Source of the DNA: Platerodrilus igneus
Taxonomy: Eukaryota; Arthropoda; Insecta; Coleoptera; Lycidae
DNA length: 64,000 nt
Direction: 5' to 3'
NCBI GenBank assembly: GCA_036346225.1
Contig: JARFIW010000668.1
Span: forward strand, 2,315,001 to 2,379,000
The stretch's first letter is position 1; the number at the start of each line of letters is the position of its first letter. Of this stretch, positions 46,675-57,465 are shown one piece after another. The position numbers were made by a program, and so were the translations under genes. Under the pieces are notes generated by a model. The model saw only the letters and a program-made list of their open reading frames with translations, was not told where the DNA came from and did no database searches.

Positions 46675-48021
46675 ATGGTCAAAGACCATGTGATTCCCCC
46701 CAATCCCGAAGAACTATTAGTAAAATTCCAACGTGGACAAAATTTGACCACCTTGGACATGTCTTCCTCTTACTGGCAGATACCTATACGTGAAGATCAT
46801 CGCAAATTTACGGGCTTTCTTTATGATAATTCCACTTTTTGCTTCAATGTGCTGCCGTTTGGGCTTTGTACGTCGGTAGCAAGCTTTATCCGTTGTCTCA
46901 GCAAAGTGTTAGGTCCGGAATTTGAAGGTTTTGTCCTATCCTATGTGGACGATTTGTTAGTCTTTTCACCCAATCCAACAGAGCATCTTGAGCATATCAA
47001 AAGAGTACTGGAAAGGTTTCGGGAGTGTAATCTCACGATTAAATTAAAAAAATCGCACTTTGACAAGTTAAAGGTTGAGTTTTTAGGTCACGTTATTTCA
47101 AACCTCGGTATTGATATCAATCCTAAACATGTAGAATGCATTCAGCGTTTTCCCATGCCACGGAATGTGAAGGAGCTCCGAGGATTTTTAGGCTTCATTA
47201 ATTATGAGCGCAGATTCTGCGATAAATTCTCAAATTTAACGCTACCGCTGTTAAAACTTTTAAAAAAGAATGGCAAATGGGAATGGGATTCCGTATGCAA
47301 GGAAGCCTTTAATCAAATAAAGCAGGCCTTTTTGGAGGTGGCACACCCGGACTTTAATAAGGAATTTTATATTCAAACGGACAGCTCAGAACGGGCTGTC
47401 GGTGCAGTGTTGTTTCAGCTGGATGCCAGTTCCAATAAGTGCATCCTGGCGTTTGCCAGTAGAACCCTGCGGGGAGCAGAAGTTCGGTATAAAATTACCG
47501 AAAAAGAAGCACTAGCAATCATATTTGCTTTAAAACAATGGCGTACATTGGTTTTAGGGCAAAAGCTAATCATAATCACAGACCACAAGGCGTTGTCCTT
47601 TTTATTGAAATTAAAATTAACCACTGGGCGGTTGGCTCGTTGGGCTCTCTTTGCCCAAGAATTTGCGTTTGAGATTGTGTTTTGCCCGGGTAGGGACAAT
47701 GTGTTAGCCGATATATTATCACGCTACCCTTGTCTGCCAAAAGATTTTGCAGATTGCAGCAATATTACGGTCGAGATAGCGTTAATGAAATTAACTCAAG
47801 AATTTAAGCGGGTAAAGGAAAACCTACAGACTATTCAACGGGATCAGCAAGCTGAACCCTGGATGGATAGAATTATGACATTGTTAAGGGGTGAATTATC
47901 AAAAAACAAAAACACTTTTATGAATGGTATCAACTATACCAAGGGGTTTTATTCAAGAAAGGAGATGTGCATTCTCCAGGGTGGAGGTTATGTGTACTTC
48001 ATCCTCAAGTTAAAGATTTGA
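46675..48021 (+). CDS. gypsy reverse transcriptase and RNase H
   Basis: A 448-codon frame. LTTLDMSSSYWQIPI and the FTGFLYD motif lead to LPFGLC and LSYVDDLLVFS, the polymerase active site (YVDD, 46942-46953). The connection includes FLGHVIS and RGFLGFINYERRF. RNase H follows with QTDSSERAVGAVLF (Asp), TEKEALAIIFALKQW (Glu) and IITDHKALSFLL (Asp). All key acidic residues are visible. The first residues of the reverse transcriptase lie upstream in another frame (46490-46670). The last 20 or so codons run into the integrase region in the wrong frame, marking a frameshift near 47960. Confidence 0.92.
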   Translation: MVKDHVIPPNPEELLVKFQRGQNLTTLDMSSSYWQIPIREDHRKFTGFLYDNSTFCFNVLPFGLCTSVASFIRCLSKVLGPEFEGFVLSYVDDLLVFSPNPTEHLEHIKRVLERFRECNLTIKLKKSHFDKLKVEFLGHVISNLGIDINPKHVECIQRFPMPRNVKELRGFLGFINYERRFCDKFSNLTLPLLKLLKKNGKWEWDSVCKEAFNQIKQAFLEVAHPDFNKEFYIQTDSSERAVGAVLFQLDASSNKCILAFASRTLRGAEVRYKITEKEALAIIFALKQWRTLVLGQKLIIITDHKALSFLLKLKLTTGRLARWALFAQEFAFEIVFCPGRDNVLADILSRYPCLPKDFADCSNITVEIALMKLTQEFKRVKENLQTIQRDQQAEPWMDRIMTLLRGELSKNKNTFMNGINYTKGFYSRKEMCILQGGGYVYFILKLKI

Positions 48022-49033
48022 TTATTCAGCAACATGTGGATACTGGTCATTTTGGATACAAGAAAGTGTACGCCTATATAAGGCAAACCTTTTATTGGCC
48101 AAAAATGTATAAAAATATCCGACAAGTTGTAAAGGCTTGTGCGTTGTGTCAAAGGTCCAAACAGTCTAAGGGAACTATTGGTACCATGAATTCGGTAATT
48201 TCAAAGGGACCTGGCGAGTTGGTTTGCGTTGATTTGATGGGCCCTTTGCCTACCTCGAGGGAGGAGCGAGTTTTATTTTGTGGTAATCGATGCATTTACC
48301 GTTATACTAAACTGTATGCATTGAAAAAATCGAATGCCCGCGCCATTTTGAATCGGCTTACTAAAGATTATTTTGTCCAAGTACAAATCCCGAAGGCAAT
48401 GTTGTCTGATAATGGGACGCAATTTAGATCCAAACTCTGGGCTCGCCAACTTACCGAATTTAACATTAAGTTCAAATTTACATCGTTTTATTTTCCCGAG
48501 GGGAACATGACGGAAAGAGTTAACAAGGAGATCGGGAGGTTATTGCGGGCTTTCTGTAACGATAAACATACTCGATGGGCCTGTCTGTTACCTCATGTTG
48601 AGTGTCTTATTAATCATAGTATTCATTCTGTTACTGGGTTTACCCCAGTATTTTTGCAATTCGGGGAAAACTACTAATAAAATTCATAACCTGATTAGTT
48701 TCCCTGGTCCCCAAGCAGGTGCGTGATGAGAAATTATTGCACTTGGTCTACGAACGATTAGCTAACAAAGCTCAGAAACGTAAGTTAAAAAGTGAGAACA
48801 AAAACAGTCCTGTTGTATTTAAAGTCGGCGACCAGGTTCTGGTTCGGTCGTTTCGTCAGTCATCAGCGGTAGATTCTTCAATAGCCAAGTTTTTTTTGCT
48901 TTATGATGGACCTTACGTTGTACAGAATATTGCAGGTGCAAATTCTTACGATCTTGAAGGTGCGGATGGGCGGTCCAAAGGAAGACATAATGTAAAAAAC
49001 CTTAAATTGTTCCATGTGCTTACGGAGATTTAA
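47967..49033 (+). pseudogene. gypsy integrase, two frames
   Basis: 47967-48677 contains the zinc-binding HHCC domain (VDTGHFGYKKV ... VVKACALCQRSKQSKG). The catalytic core keeps its DDE residues: VDLMGPLP, LSDNGTQF, and ERVNKEIGRLLRAF with the Glu. After a stop at 48675 a new frame (48719-49033) carries VGDQVLVRSFRQ and LYDGPYVVQNI, the GPY/F-type C-terminal module. The integrase inserts the cDNA; here it is split by one frameshift and the initial overlap. Confidence 0.88.
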
Positions 49034-49278
49034 ATACAGGTGGTAATGTTAGGGGCTTTCTTAGTTTTTAGGATCACGGATGAATTGTGTTATCATTATA
49101 CTTAATGTGCTGTATGTAGTAATAATGTATTATTGTTAGTATTACTTATGGCACCTTCTATATGTTGGTTACTCCTAGGAGATTCTGGCATGTCGTTATA
49201 AGTTTTGCAGCGGGTAGAGTAGTATTATATTTAGTTGGTTGTATTAAAATTCTCAGTTTTGTTAACTATAATTTTAAT

Positions 49279-49290
49279 AAGGGGGGTAAA
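49279..49290 (+). promoter_or_regulatory. polypurine tract of the gypsy element
   Basis: AATAAGGGGGGTAAA-type purine run directly before TGTGGTGCGG, where the 3' LTR would start. It primes plus-strand DNA synthesis in LTR elements. The LTR's right end is not resolved; it may lie in 49490-49560. Confidence 0.6.
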
Positions 49291-49589
49291 TGTGGTGCGG
49301 TCGGTTCGACACTGGTTTTGTGTGTGCCGCCTGATCGTAAATGGAAGTGGGGTTTTTGTGCGCGGTGGGGAACATTGGGTATGCGGACCTTAAAGCGGCA
49401 AGTAAGAAATTGACGGTTAGATTCAATTGAATTTTAATTTGTTTATTTTATGCATACTTGTAATGTTTCTATGTGAAGTATTATTAAACTACCATTACCG
49501 CAAAGTTTGTTATTAAAATCCAGTAATTTATCGTGAAGAAAAAGCAAACTCAATGTATCAGTCACGACTCTACGCATTAATATAACCTA

Positions 49590-50801
49590 GAGTTTCATCG
49601 CAAGGTGGATATAATTTATACTGACTTTTCCAAGGCTTTTGATCGTATGAACTGTAAATTGGAGATGATTGGTTTTTCTGACAATCTAATACTTTTAATA
49701 TCTGATTATCTTACTAATCGTAAACAATTTGTCCAGCACCTTGGTTATTCATCAAAACTAATCCATGCTACATCGGGTGTGCCGCAGGGGTCCATACTTG
49801 GACCTCTCCTATTTATATTTTACATTAATGATATTGGAGCCTCCTTTAACATCGATTACCTGTTGTATGCTGATGATCTAAAGCAGTTTACTAAAGTAAC
49901 CTCTCAGAAACATTGTATGATTCTTCAATCCAACCTCAACAGACTAAGCAACTGTTGTAGATTAAACGACTTACCATTAAATGTCAATAAATGTTATGAC
50001 CTTTTCACGCTCTCATAATCCACTACACTTTGAATATTCTCTCAATGGCAGTGTTCTTCAACGCCCTCAGTATGTTAAGGATCTTGGAATTTACTTTGAC
50101 TGCAAGCTTACTTTCGCTGAACATATAAAGTATGTCTTTCATCTTCTAAGACGCTAGGATTCATTATTCGAAATTCTGTGGACTTTAGACAATCGTCAAC
50201 TATGATCTTGTTGTTTAATGCTTACATTAGGTCCCGGCTGGAGTATGCCAGTGTTATATGGGTCCACACTATGCAATATATATACACCTTATTGAAAGTA
50301 TACAGAGGAGATTTTTGAAAATTTTATGTTCCGATATAAAGGATTTTACCCGCCCATTGGCTATTGTAATGTTGCTCTTAAGTCTGCTTTTGGGGTTATC
50401 TCTTTGGAGAAAAGACTTTTCTTGCATTCCTTGATTTTCCTCTATAATATCCTTTTCACTTTTCACTGCCCTGACCTACTGAATCAAAATACTTTTACAG
50501 TACCTCGCTTATCTTCTCGCAATCCTTCCACATTCCATAATCCCGTACCCCGTACCAACGTATTAAAATTTTCTCCACTTCATCAGATTTATATGAACTA
50601 TGCCTCTATCCAAAATAACATTGACATTTTCCACACCTCTATACGTGCTATAAAAAAGAATGTACTTATCAATGTGTAATTTTGGTATTTGTTAACTGTG
50701 TGTCTTTGCTGTTTTTATGCTTACTGTTTTATTTTGTAGTTATAATGCTGTCTTGTAATTGGATCTAGATCTGTTAGATGGTAAATAAATAAATAAATAA
50801 T
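49590..50801 (+). pseudogene. 5'-truncated Jockey-like non-LTR retrotransposon
   Basis: It starts within the reverse transcriptase: YTDFSKAFDRMNCKLEM, LTNRKQFVQHL, SGVPQGSILGPLLFIFYIND, and LLYADDLKQF (about 49860) with the catalytic ADD intact. The remainder (50020-50680) is frameshifted: LGIYFDCKLTF (50088), SRLEYASVIW (50235), then the ORF end around 50640. An (AAAT)n tail lies at about 50780-50800. Truncation at the 5' end and a short A-rich tail are normal for target-primed insertion. It lies just downstream of the gypsy element. Confidence 0.82.
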
Positions 50802-51959
50802 ATTCCCAAACCCAAAAAAAATTCAGTAACCCCAATATACATGTATCAAGGGAAACCCACAAAAAAGAATTGCCCCTTAAACTAACGAGCTGTAGTTTTA
50901 GGTCTCCCCATCTGACTTACCCAGAAAAAAATTACCAAATTACAATGCTAAAAACCACTCTAAATCATCAATATAAATACCTAGTTCATTACATAAAAGT
51001 GCCACAATAAATACAATATTATTAACAAAAAAAAACATCATCTCGCATAAAAGTAAGCATTTTAAATCAGTTATCCATTAAGTATTTTAACCCAGTTACG
51101 CAGTAATAAGTAATACATCCTTTTGTTTTGTAGTTAGTTAAAACAGATAAGTACTACATTCAGAACGTGGCAAAGAGCTTCAAAATAGTTTTAAAAGTTT
51201 CATATAGGTGAAGTTATTTTGTGCATGCATGAGTTTAAACAGGAAAGTCCAAATATATAGAGGCTCAATGTAAGGGGACGAAACACTCACCAGCGTGTTC
51301 AAGGTGTTGGATCTCTCGTTCGCTCCTAGGGCCGGAGCGGGCCAAATGGACCTGAGACTACGCCACTGGTGCAGCCTTCTATACCCCCAGGAGCGACAAT
51401 TCAAGGACTATTGTGTCCCCCTGCAGGAAGCTAGAATGATTACGAAAAATATTAATTTATTTACGCCAACAAATATAGGTTTATAAAACCATCAATATGC
51501 ACCATGCTGTAAGGTGTGCGCGAAATTTTCATAAATAAAACGGAACAAAGAATCTAGCAATTCCGGCAAGTAAATTTTAACATTTTTGAAAAGAAACTGA
51601 CCATAAATCCGTTTAATTCAACAACCAGAGCTCCAAGTCATATTGTTATCAAGACGCAATTCTGGAAAACACGGTTTTATCGGATAGTGCACAACCTTAG
51701 TTCGACGAGTCTGTAAACTGGAACAATAGAGAAAACAATTATACGTTATCGGAATGTTTAACGACTTAAAGGATACCTAAAACAAGGTATTGACTTATTT
51801 AAATTTTATCATAAACTTGTTGTTTCCAAGCAAATAGATTTGCTTTAAAAATTATTATAAAACGGGCTTATTCTGAACAGGTAAAATATATAGGATGTTG
51901 CTGAAGAATTTAAGAATAGAAACGGAATTTATTCGAACGGGTAATGAATTAACAAGGGA
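50802..51959. other. unassigned DNA with an LTR-like block
   Basis: On the minus strand 51180-51430 reads GGGGGTATAGAAGG (TATA-like), then a GC-rich stretch, then GCTGGTGAGTG near 51290. This resembles an LTR promoter with a splice donor. As it lies on the 3' side of the minus-strand BEL/Pao relic, it could be its 3' LTR, but no ends or partner were found. Confidence 0.3.
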
Positions 51960-54900
51960 AAAAGGGGTATTTAATTGATCCCAAAAATAAACGTGACACA
52001 TTTATAACACCAATTTGACCAAATTTCTACCAGAAGTGTTCCAAAATCGATCATATAAGGATGACAATAACAAGTGAAGTCTACCTCCAACACGAATAAT
52101 TCCATTAGAATCTATAAAGGGGCTGAACTGTAGTAAATTTGAAGTAAATTTCAATGGCTTGTTTTGTAAGAGTTGCTTAATGTCTGCAAATAATTCTGCT
52201 TAAGCGATTTTGATTTATGTAAATAGTGATTTTAGAATTTTCTTGGGTGTTATGGGATCTGACTGACGATTCTCCTTTGGATACAGACAATTATGATGAA
52301 ACTGTAAACTATGAGTGATGGCTTTCGAGGCGATTAAGGTTAGAGAAGTCAAAGAAATGAATGATTGGTGACAACCAATAAACATTAAGGTTGCTGTTTT
52401 ATCTTTGATAGTTCTGTAGCACCAGACCCAGGTTTGGGACAAGAAGTAAGCTCATCCGCAAGCCATGATGGACCATGTTACACAAGATCGGAAGTTTTCA
52501 ACATTCGAGGAGTGAACCCATGAGACAATAAATTTGCGGGATTTGATTTTGTAGGAACGTGACGCCACTTTGTATCTGGAAATAATTCTTGAATATCTGC
52601 AACTCTATTGCAAACAAAGGTTTTTAGCAGATTTGGACTAGTTTCAGCCATCCAAGAGCAATTGTGGAATCAAACCAGAAGACACGATTTGAAATTCCTA
52701 AACACAACGCAAGCTTTTCAAGAAGTAATGCTCCACAAAGCTCAAGCTTTGACACAGTTATAGGTTTAAAAGGTGCAACTCTTGATTTGGCACAAAGCAA
52801 ATGAACTTGAACGTGATTATTCCTAGCCACAGAGCGAAGGTAGATACAGAAACCATAACCGCAGATTGAAGCGTCGCAAAACCTATGAAGCCGAATGTCA
52901 ACAGCACTTGAACATAGACAAAAGTGGGAACGCTTAAATAATTAACAACCATAAAATTATTATGATAGTTTGTCCATGTGGATTGAATTCTGTTTGGAAC
53001 TGGGTCATCCTAGGATAACTTTTCTAACCACAACTGTTGTAAAAGAATTCTGGCATTAATGGCGCAAGAAGGTCAAGAGAGTCAAAAATTTGGGAAATAT
53101 TGGAGAGAATTAGTCTTTTGTTAACCTTTTTGTTATCTGAAGAAACAGGTCATTAGTAAAGGACCAAATAAGACCTAAAGTGTTACTTTGAATATGAAAA
53201 CAAAACTCAAGTGCTGCAGGATGTACGTTAGTTTTTGGAACATTGGCTAGAGCAGCAAAATCATTCAAAATCCACTTACAAAGTTTAAAGCCGCCATAAT
53301 TTAAAATACCACAAAGTTGAGAGGTAATTTCATGGGCTTGATCCAAAGTGTTTGCACCCATAAGCAAATCATCTACATAAAAATTCCTTTTGATTATTTG
53401 AGAAATCATGGGGTGAGAAGTCTCACAATCGATACCTAATTGAAAGAGACTGCGAATGGCTAAAAAAGAGGCAGAAGCAGTCCCATATGTGACAGTGTTA
53501 AGATCGTATGATTTGATTTGGTCTGTTGGTGAAAATCACCATAAAATACGTTGTAATGCTCGCTGTGATGATTCTACTCGAACCTGCCTATACATTTTTT
53601 CTATCAGCAGCCAGGGCATAAGAATATTTCCGAAATCGAATACAGAAAATATCTTCCTGCATTGTCGGACCTACCATTTGAATGCCATTAAGAGAAGCAC
53701 CTGTCTAGGTTGCTTGAGAACCGTTCAATACTACATGTAGTTTGGTTGTTAGACTGGATTCCACCAGTACTCCGTGGTGAAGTAGATAATAGGATATCTC
53801 TCCATGTTGTGGATTAGACACAGACATATGAGCTAACTCTAGATATTCCATCATGAAAGTAGCATAAAGATTTGAAAGTTCTGGGTTAGCTTGGAGGCAC
53901 CGCTCCAGCGATAAAAACCTTTTTTTGGGCCACAGTGATGGAATCTCCTAATACTTCAAGAGACCGTTTGAAGGGAATAGAGACAACAAATCTTCCATCT
54001 GCCTCTGTATGTGTATTTTCGGCATTATGCCGTTCACACTTGTTTTCCTCTGTGGAAAATATTCTATGTGTTGGGTAACTCTCGAGTTCCCAAAACCGAG
54101 TTAATGGTTCGGATGTATCAAAAACACTTCAAAGATGGCATTGTGCCTGCTCGTTGGTATATACAGAACCGGAAACAATCCAACCGAAGTGAGTTTTTCG
54201 AAAATCGGAAGTATTTGTCACATGCATAGAAGTTGAAAGAAAATGGAAGAGCCAATCAATAAATCGATCTTGCCTGGTTCATAAAGAGGAGATCTGATAA
54301 ACGAACATTATCAGGAATCTTAAAATTAGACTAATTACCTTCAACAAAGAAATTACACCTGTGATTTCGTCTAACACTAGACAAGAAAGTTTAACTTTAA
54401 AAGAAGACCGACCTGTGAAAAGTTCCAATATGCAACTTGAGTGAATGTGGGAAAGAGAATGATTCAATCCTGAAACGGAAATGTTCGCGTTTTGCATGGG
54501 CACTTATAACTCCGTACATAAGTCAGAACGGACAAAGTTTGATTGCCTTCCAGAATCAAGAAGGACACGAATTATATGAGGGTTTCCAGAGGAATCCAGA
54601 ACCTTACAATTAGCAGTCTGAAGAAGAACTTTAATTGCATTTCAACAGAAAGCAGATACACTGGGAGTTGGTGTAACAGAGGATTGAGAAATTAAAGCAG
54701 CAACATCGGATTATGTACTGTTTGAAGATGGTATAGAGACAATGTGATGTAATGAATGGTGTTTGGATTTGCAGGTCCTACATGAGAACTTAGACGTGCA
54801 CTGTGATTTTGCATGTTCCTTACTTAAACGATTGAAACAAACATTTAAGGCCTTGACCTTGGCTGATCTGTATTGGGGGGCTCATCTTAAGACAGTTATC

Positions 54901-55380
54901 ACATTTGGATAAATAATGATTGTTTTTCCAAAGCACGAGGAAGAGCTGTTTGTTACAAATGACTGAATTAACTTTAGGCTTTTCTAGAACGGCCTTTGCT
55001 GGTTTGGTTTGTAAACTCTCCAATAAGTTAGCTTGATTTGTTAAAAAAAAGTCTCTCCGTTAGTATAGGAAGATCTGAAGCAGAGTTATTGCATAATATT
55101 TCCCACTGACAAGAAGTGGTGGAATCCAATTTCCCAGAAACAATGAACAATAGAGGTTTCAAATACTTGTTTAAGCTTAGCGATTGGTTGAAGTGCTCTG
55201 ATATGTTTGAATAGAGTCGCTAATCTTACGAAGATGAGATGCTGACTCCTTTGATGAAGTTCTAATTCCAAGATGGATTGAGAACTTGGGTTGATCATAC
55301 CTTGAAACTAACGTTTCGATTGCAATTTTATAATTACTGGCTGAAAACTAATGATTTGATAACTTCTGCATTATAATTTA
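51960..55380 (-). pseudogene. BEL/Pao retrotransposon, decayed
   Basis: Reading from 55380 leftwards: gag (NQPKFSIHLGI and RSQHLIFVRLATLFKHIRAL, 55086-55350) and a degraded zinc-knuckle region (about 54760-54860). The protease is VLLDSGRQSNFVRSDLCTEL, with DSG at 54550-54558. Next comes the polymerase start, RFVVSIPFKRSLEVLGDSI (about 53930-53980), and RNFYVDDLLMGANTLDQA (YVDD about 53370). RNase H gives LLCAKSRVAPFKPITVSKLE and VFWFDSTIALGWL (52624-52830). The linker to the integrase (52440-52620, with a WRHVP-type segment) and IDSNGIIRVGGRL (52090) follow. The integrase is missing. There are very many stops and frameshifts. The motif order and wording are specific for BEL/Pao. Confidence 0.88.
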
Positions 55381-55407
55381 ATTAAGGGCCGCTATGCTTG
55401 CGGCCAC

Positions 55408-55437
55408 ATCCCCAATGCTCCACCCGAAGGTACTACA
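55408..55437 (-). mobile_element. SINE tail fragment
   Basis: About 30 bp (CCAATGCTCCACCCGAAGGT and then ACTACACTGG) match the 3' part of the SINE family with two or three differences. The rest is absent. It lies between the BEL/Pao relic and an LTR. Confidence 0.65.
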
Positions 55438-55487
55438 CTGGATGGTAACTTCTGCAGCGGAATTGGTTAAACTACCCTTCAAATAGT

Positions 55488-56145
55488 TGTTACGTGCCGA
55501 AAATTTCGGCACTAGACATTCTTAATTAAGTTTTAATATGTGAGAATTTCACGCCATAAATTTAAAAGGACGTGTGTGTATTTCCGTCACTTCAGATAGT
55601 GCGTTGAGCGAGATTCGCGCCGACGCATGTGGACGGAGGATAGTGGGGGATTTCCGAAATACGCGTCAAAAACTAGCCTCCGAAACGCGAACAAGAGTAG
55701 TTGGTCTGGTATCTTATCTTATCTTTTTGTTATGTAAGTCCCTTTTGCCCTTATCGTTGATTATCGTTCCTTATAAACCAGTTTCCCGTCGTTCCCTCTA
55801 CATAGGAAGAAGACAAATCAAATTCGGTTTCAACCTGGCTTAAGAATTCCCACGCCCGAGAGATTAGAGAAGTAACAGACGCCCGGAAGACTAGCGAAGC
55901 CACGGCCGACCATCATGGAGTAATCCTGAAGGAAGCCGCCGCCATCATGGAGTAATTCTGAAGGAAGCTCTACATGTTCACGTGAGTGCCCCCTTTGGGG
56001 TTTTCTTTAAAATTTGTGTAATTATGTTGCATTAATTTGCATATTGTGTGACGTCATCGATAATTTGCGCGTCAATTTTTACATTATCTAATATTGTTAC
56101 CAACTGACATAGTGGCTCGCGTACCTCGTTTACAGGGTTATAATA
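55488..56145 (+). mobile_element. LTR of the TGTTAC family with leader
   Basis: It starts TGTTACGTGCC with the perfect palindrome GTGCCGAAAATTTCGGCAC and ends GGGTTATAATA. GTGAGT lies at 55982-55987 and a perfect TGACGTCA at 56049-56056. It aligns end to end with the minus-strand copy at 4455-5140. The following leader shows it is a 5' LTR, not a solo LTR. Confidence 0.8.
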
Positions 56146-56322
56146 GTTGCGCCCAAAACGTGTTTAGGTTGTATAATGATTTGTTTTCTGATCTTTTTAT
56201 ACCTTATAATATATTAAATAACTATAGTCCTAGCTTTTTCATTTAAAAAAAATATAATTATGAACATTTTTAATATCCATTAACTTTTAAAATTTAGGAT
56301 GGCAGCACTGGAAGTTACTGTA
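56146..56322 (+). other. retrotransposon leader, PBS-like site and truncated gag start
   Basis: TTGCGCCCAAAACGTG at 56147-56162 is the counterpart of the primer-binding-site-like sequence at 4437-4453. The leader ends with TTTTAAAATTTAG, and ATGGCAGCACTGG opens at 56299. The frame stops after eight codons because homology with the other copy ends at 56322. Confidence 0.55.
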
Positions 56323-56564
56323 TAATTACCTGAAATGACATGACAGCTGTTATGATAATTTAACATAAGCGGCCATATTGACTATTGATTTTCCTGGTAT
56401 ATTTTTTTGTAATGTGTTGCTGATCCAATTAATTCTCTTGTAACTATAAAAAATAGTGTGCTTTCTAACTTGAATTCTCTTAAATAAGCACCTGGTTTGT
56501 TTGGAATGGAATTAAAAGTGCTTTTCTTTTGGGAGTGTCTGCTACATAATATAACCTAACTTTC

Positions 56565-56567
<3 letters not shown>

Positions 56568-56600
<33 letters not shown>
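56568..56600. repeat. (TA)n microsatellite
   Basis: Uninterrupted alternating T and A for about 33 bp. Confidence 0.95.
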
Positions 56601-56602
<2 letters not shown>

Positions 56603-57327
56603 TTGTATACTACCCCCCCCTTTTCTTTTTTATTATTTATTAACTTATTTTTCGTCGCCCGCCCCTTCCTATAAATTTCAATGCTTTTTGTATAATGTGC
56701 AAACACCTAATGCACGCCCAGTACTTTTGCAACGTTTGGTTGGTTATTTACTCAAAATTGTTACTAAAATGCCTCGACTATTTGAACTCTTTATTCTCAG
56801 GGTGTCCACCTACTTACCGTGGGTTCAGTGGTAAGTAGATGTGCAATGCCCAACCAAACTGCACACTCTTTTGTTTTAGTACTAATTTTTGAATCTAGTT
56901 TTGTATATGCCAAATTTTTATTACGATCAACGTTGCCTTGTGCCAAATTAATTTTATACCACAAATTTATGACTTTTGACGTTATAAGATATTTCACAGC
57001 ACTCACCTGGATTATACTTTGTTTCCGGCCTCTCTTACTGCTGGCTCAAAATCCTCGTCGCCGTATGCGCCTTTACACGGTTGCACTATCCTGTTGAATT
57101 TTCGTATCGCCTCCAGGTATCTTTCCTTAAATTTTAGTTGCTCCCAATATCTGAAATAAATGACCCGAATTTTAGAATTTAGAATACCCGTTGATTTTAC
57201 TTCCCCTGCGCTAATTCTTCCTTCGTAGTTTCTGCGTTGACTCTTCCACTTCCAATTGCTGCTCTTACGTGTCCTCCTAATTTCGCTCCTCTTGCTCCAA
57301 ATTAATACGTCCGCCTTTAATCCGCAC

Positions 57328-57465
57328 TCAATCCAAATCTATCGTCGTCCTTTTCAAAATCACTCAATGCCCCGCTACATATACATCCATATCCAAATCA
57401 ATCTTCGTCCCTTTTTATAAACCTCTCAATGCCCTGCTACCTATAAATCTATATCCAAATCGATC
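57328..57465. repeat. tandem repeat, period about 61 bp
   Basis: Units begin ATCCAAATCTATCG, ATCCAAATCAATCT and ATCCAAATCGATCC (near 57330, 57392, 57452). They share CACTCAATGCCCCGCTAC or CTCTCAATGCCCTGCTAC. Two full units and one partial. Confidence 0.75.

Larger units (their letters stand above)
45026..49290 (+). mobile_element. Ty3/gypsy-type LTR retrotransposon, internal region
   Basis: The order gag, protease, reverse transcriptase, RNase H, integrase is that of Ty3/gypsy. A polypurine tract AAGGGGGGTAAA (49279-49290) precedes TGTGGTGCGG at 49291, a plausible 3' LTR start. I found no second copy of that sequence upstream of gag, so the 5' LTR is missing or too diverged to see. The coding frames are broken in several places, but the long polymerase frame is intact, so this is one of the younger elements in the window. 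Confidence 0.88.

Noticed and set aside
47415..47699. 94-codon minus-strand frame
   Set aside because: Antisense shadow of the gypsy RNase H.
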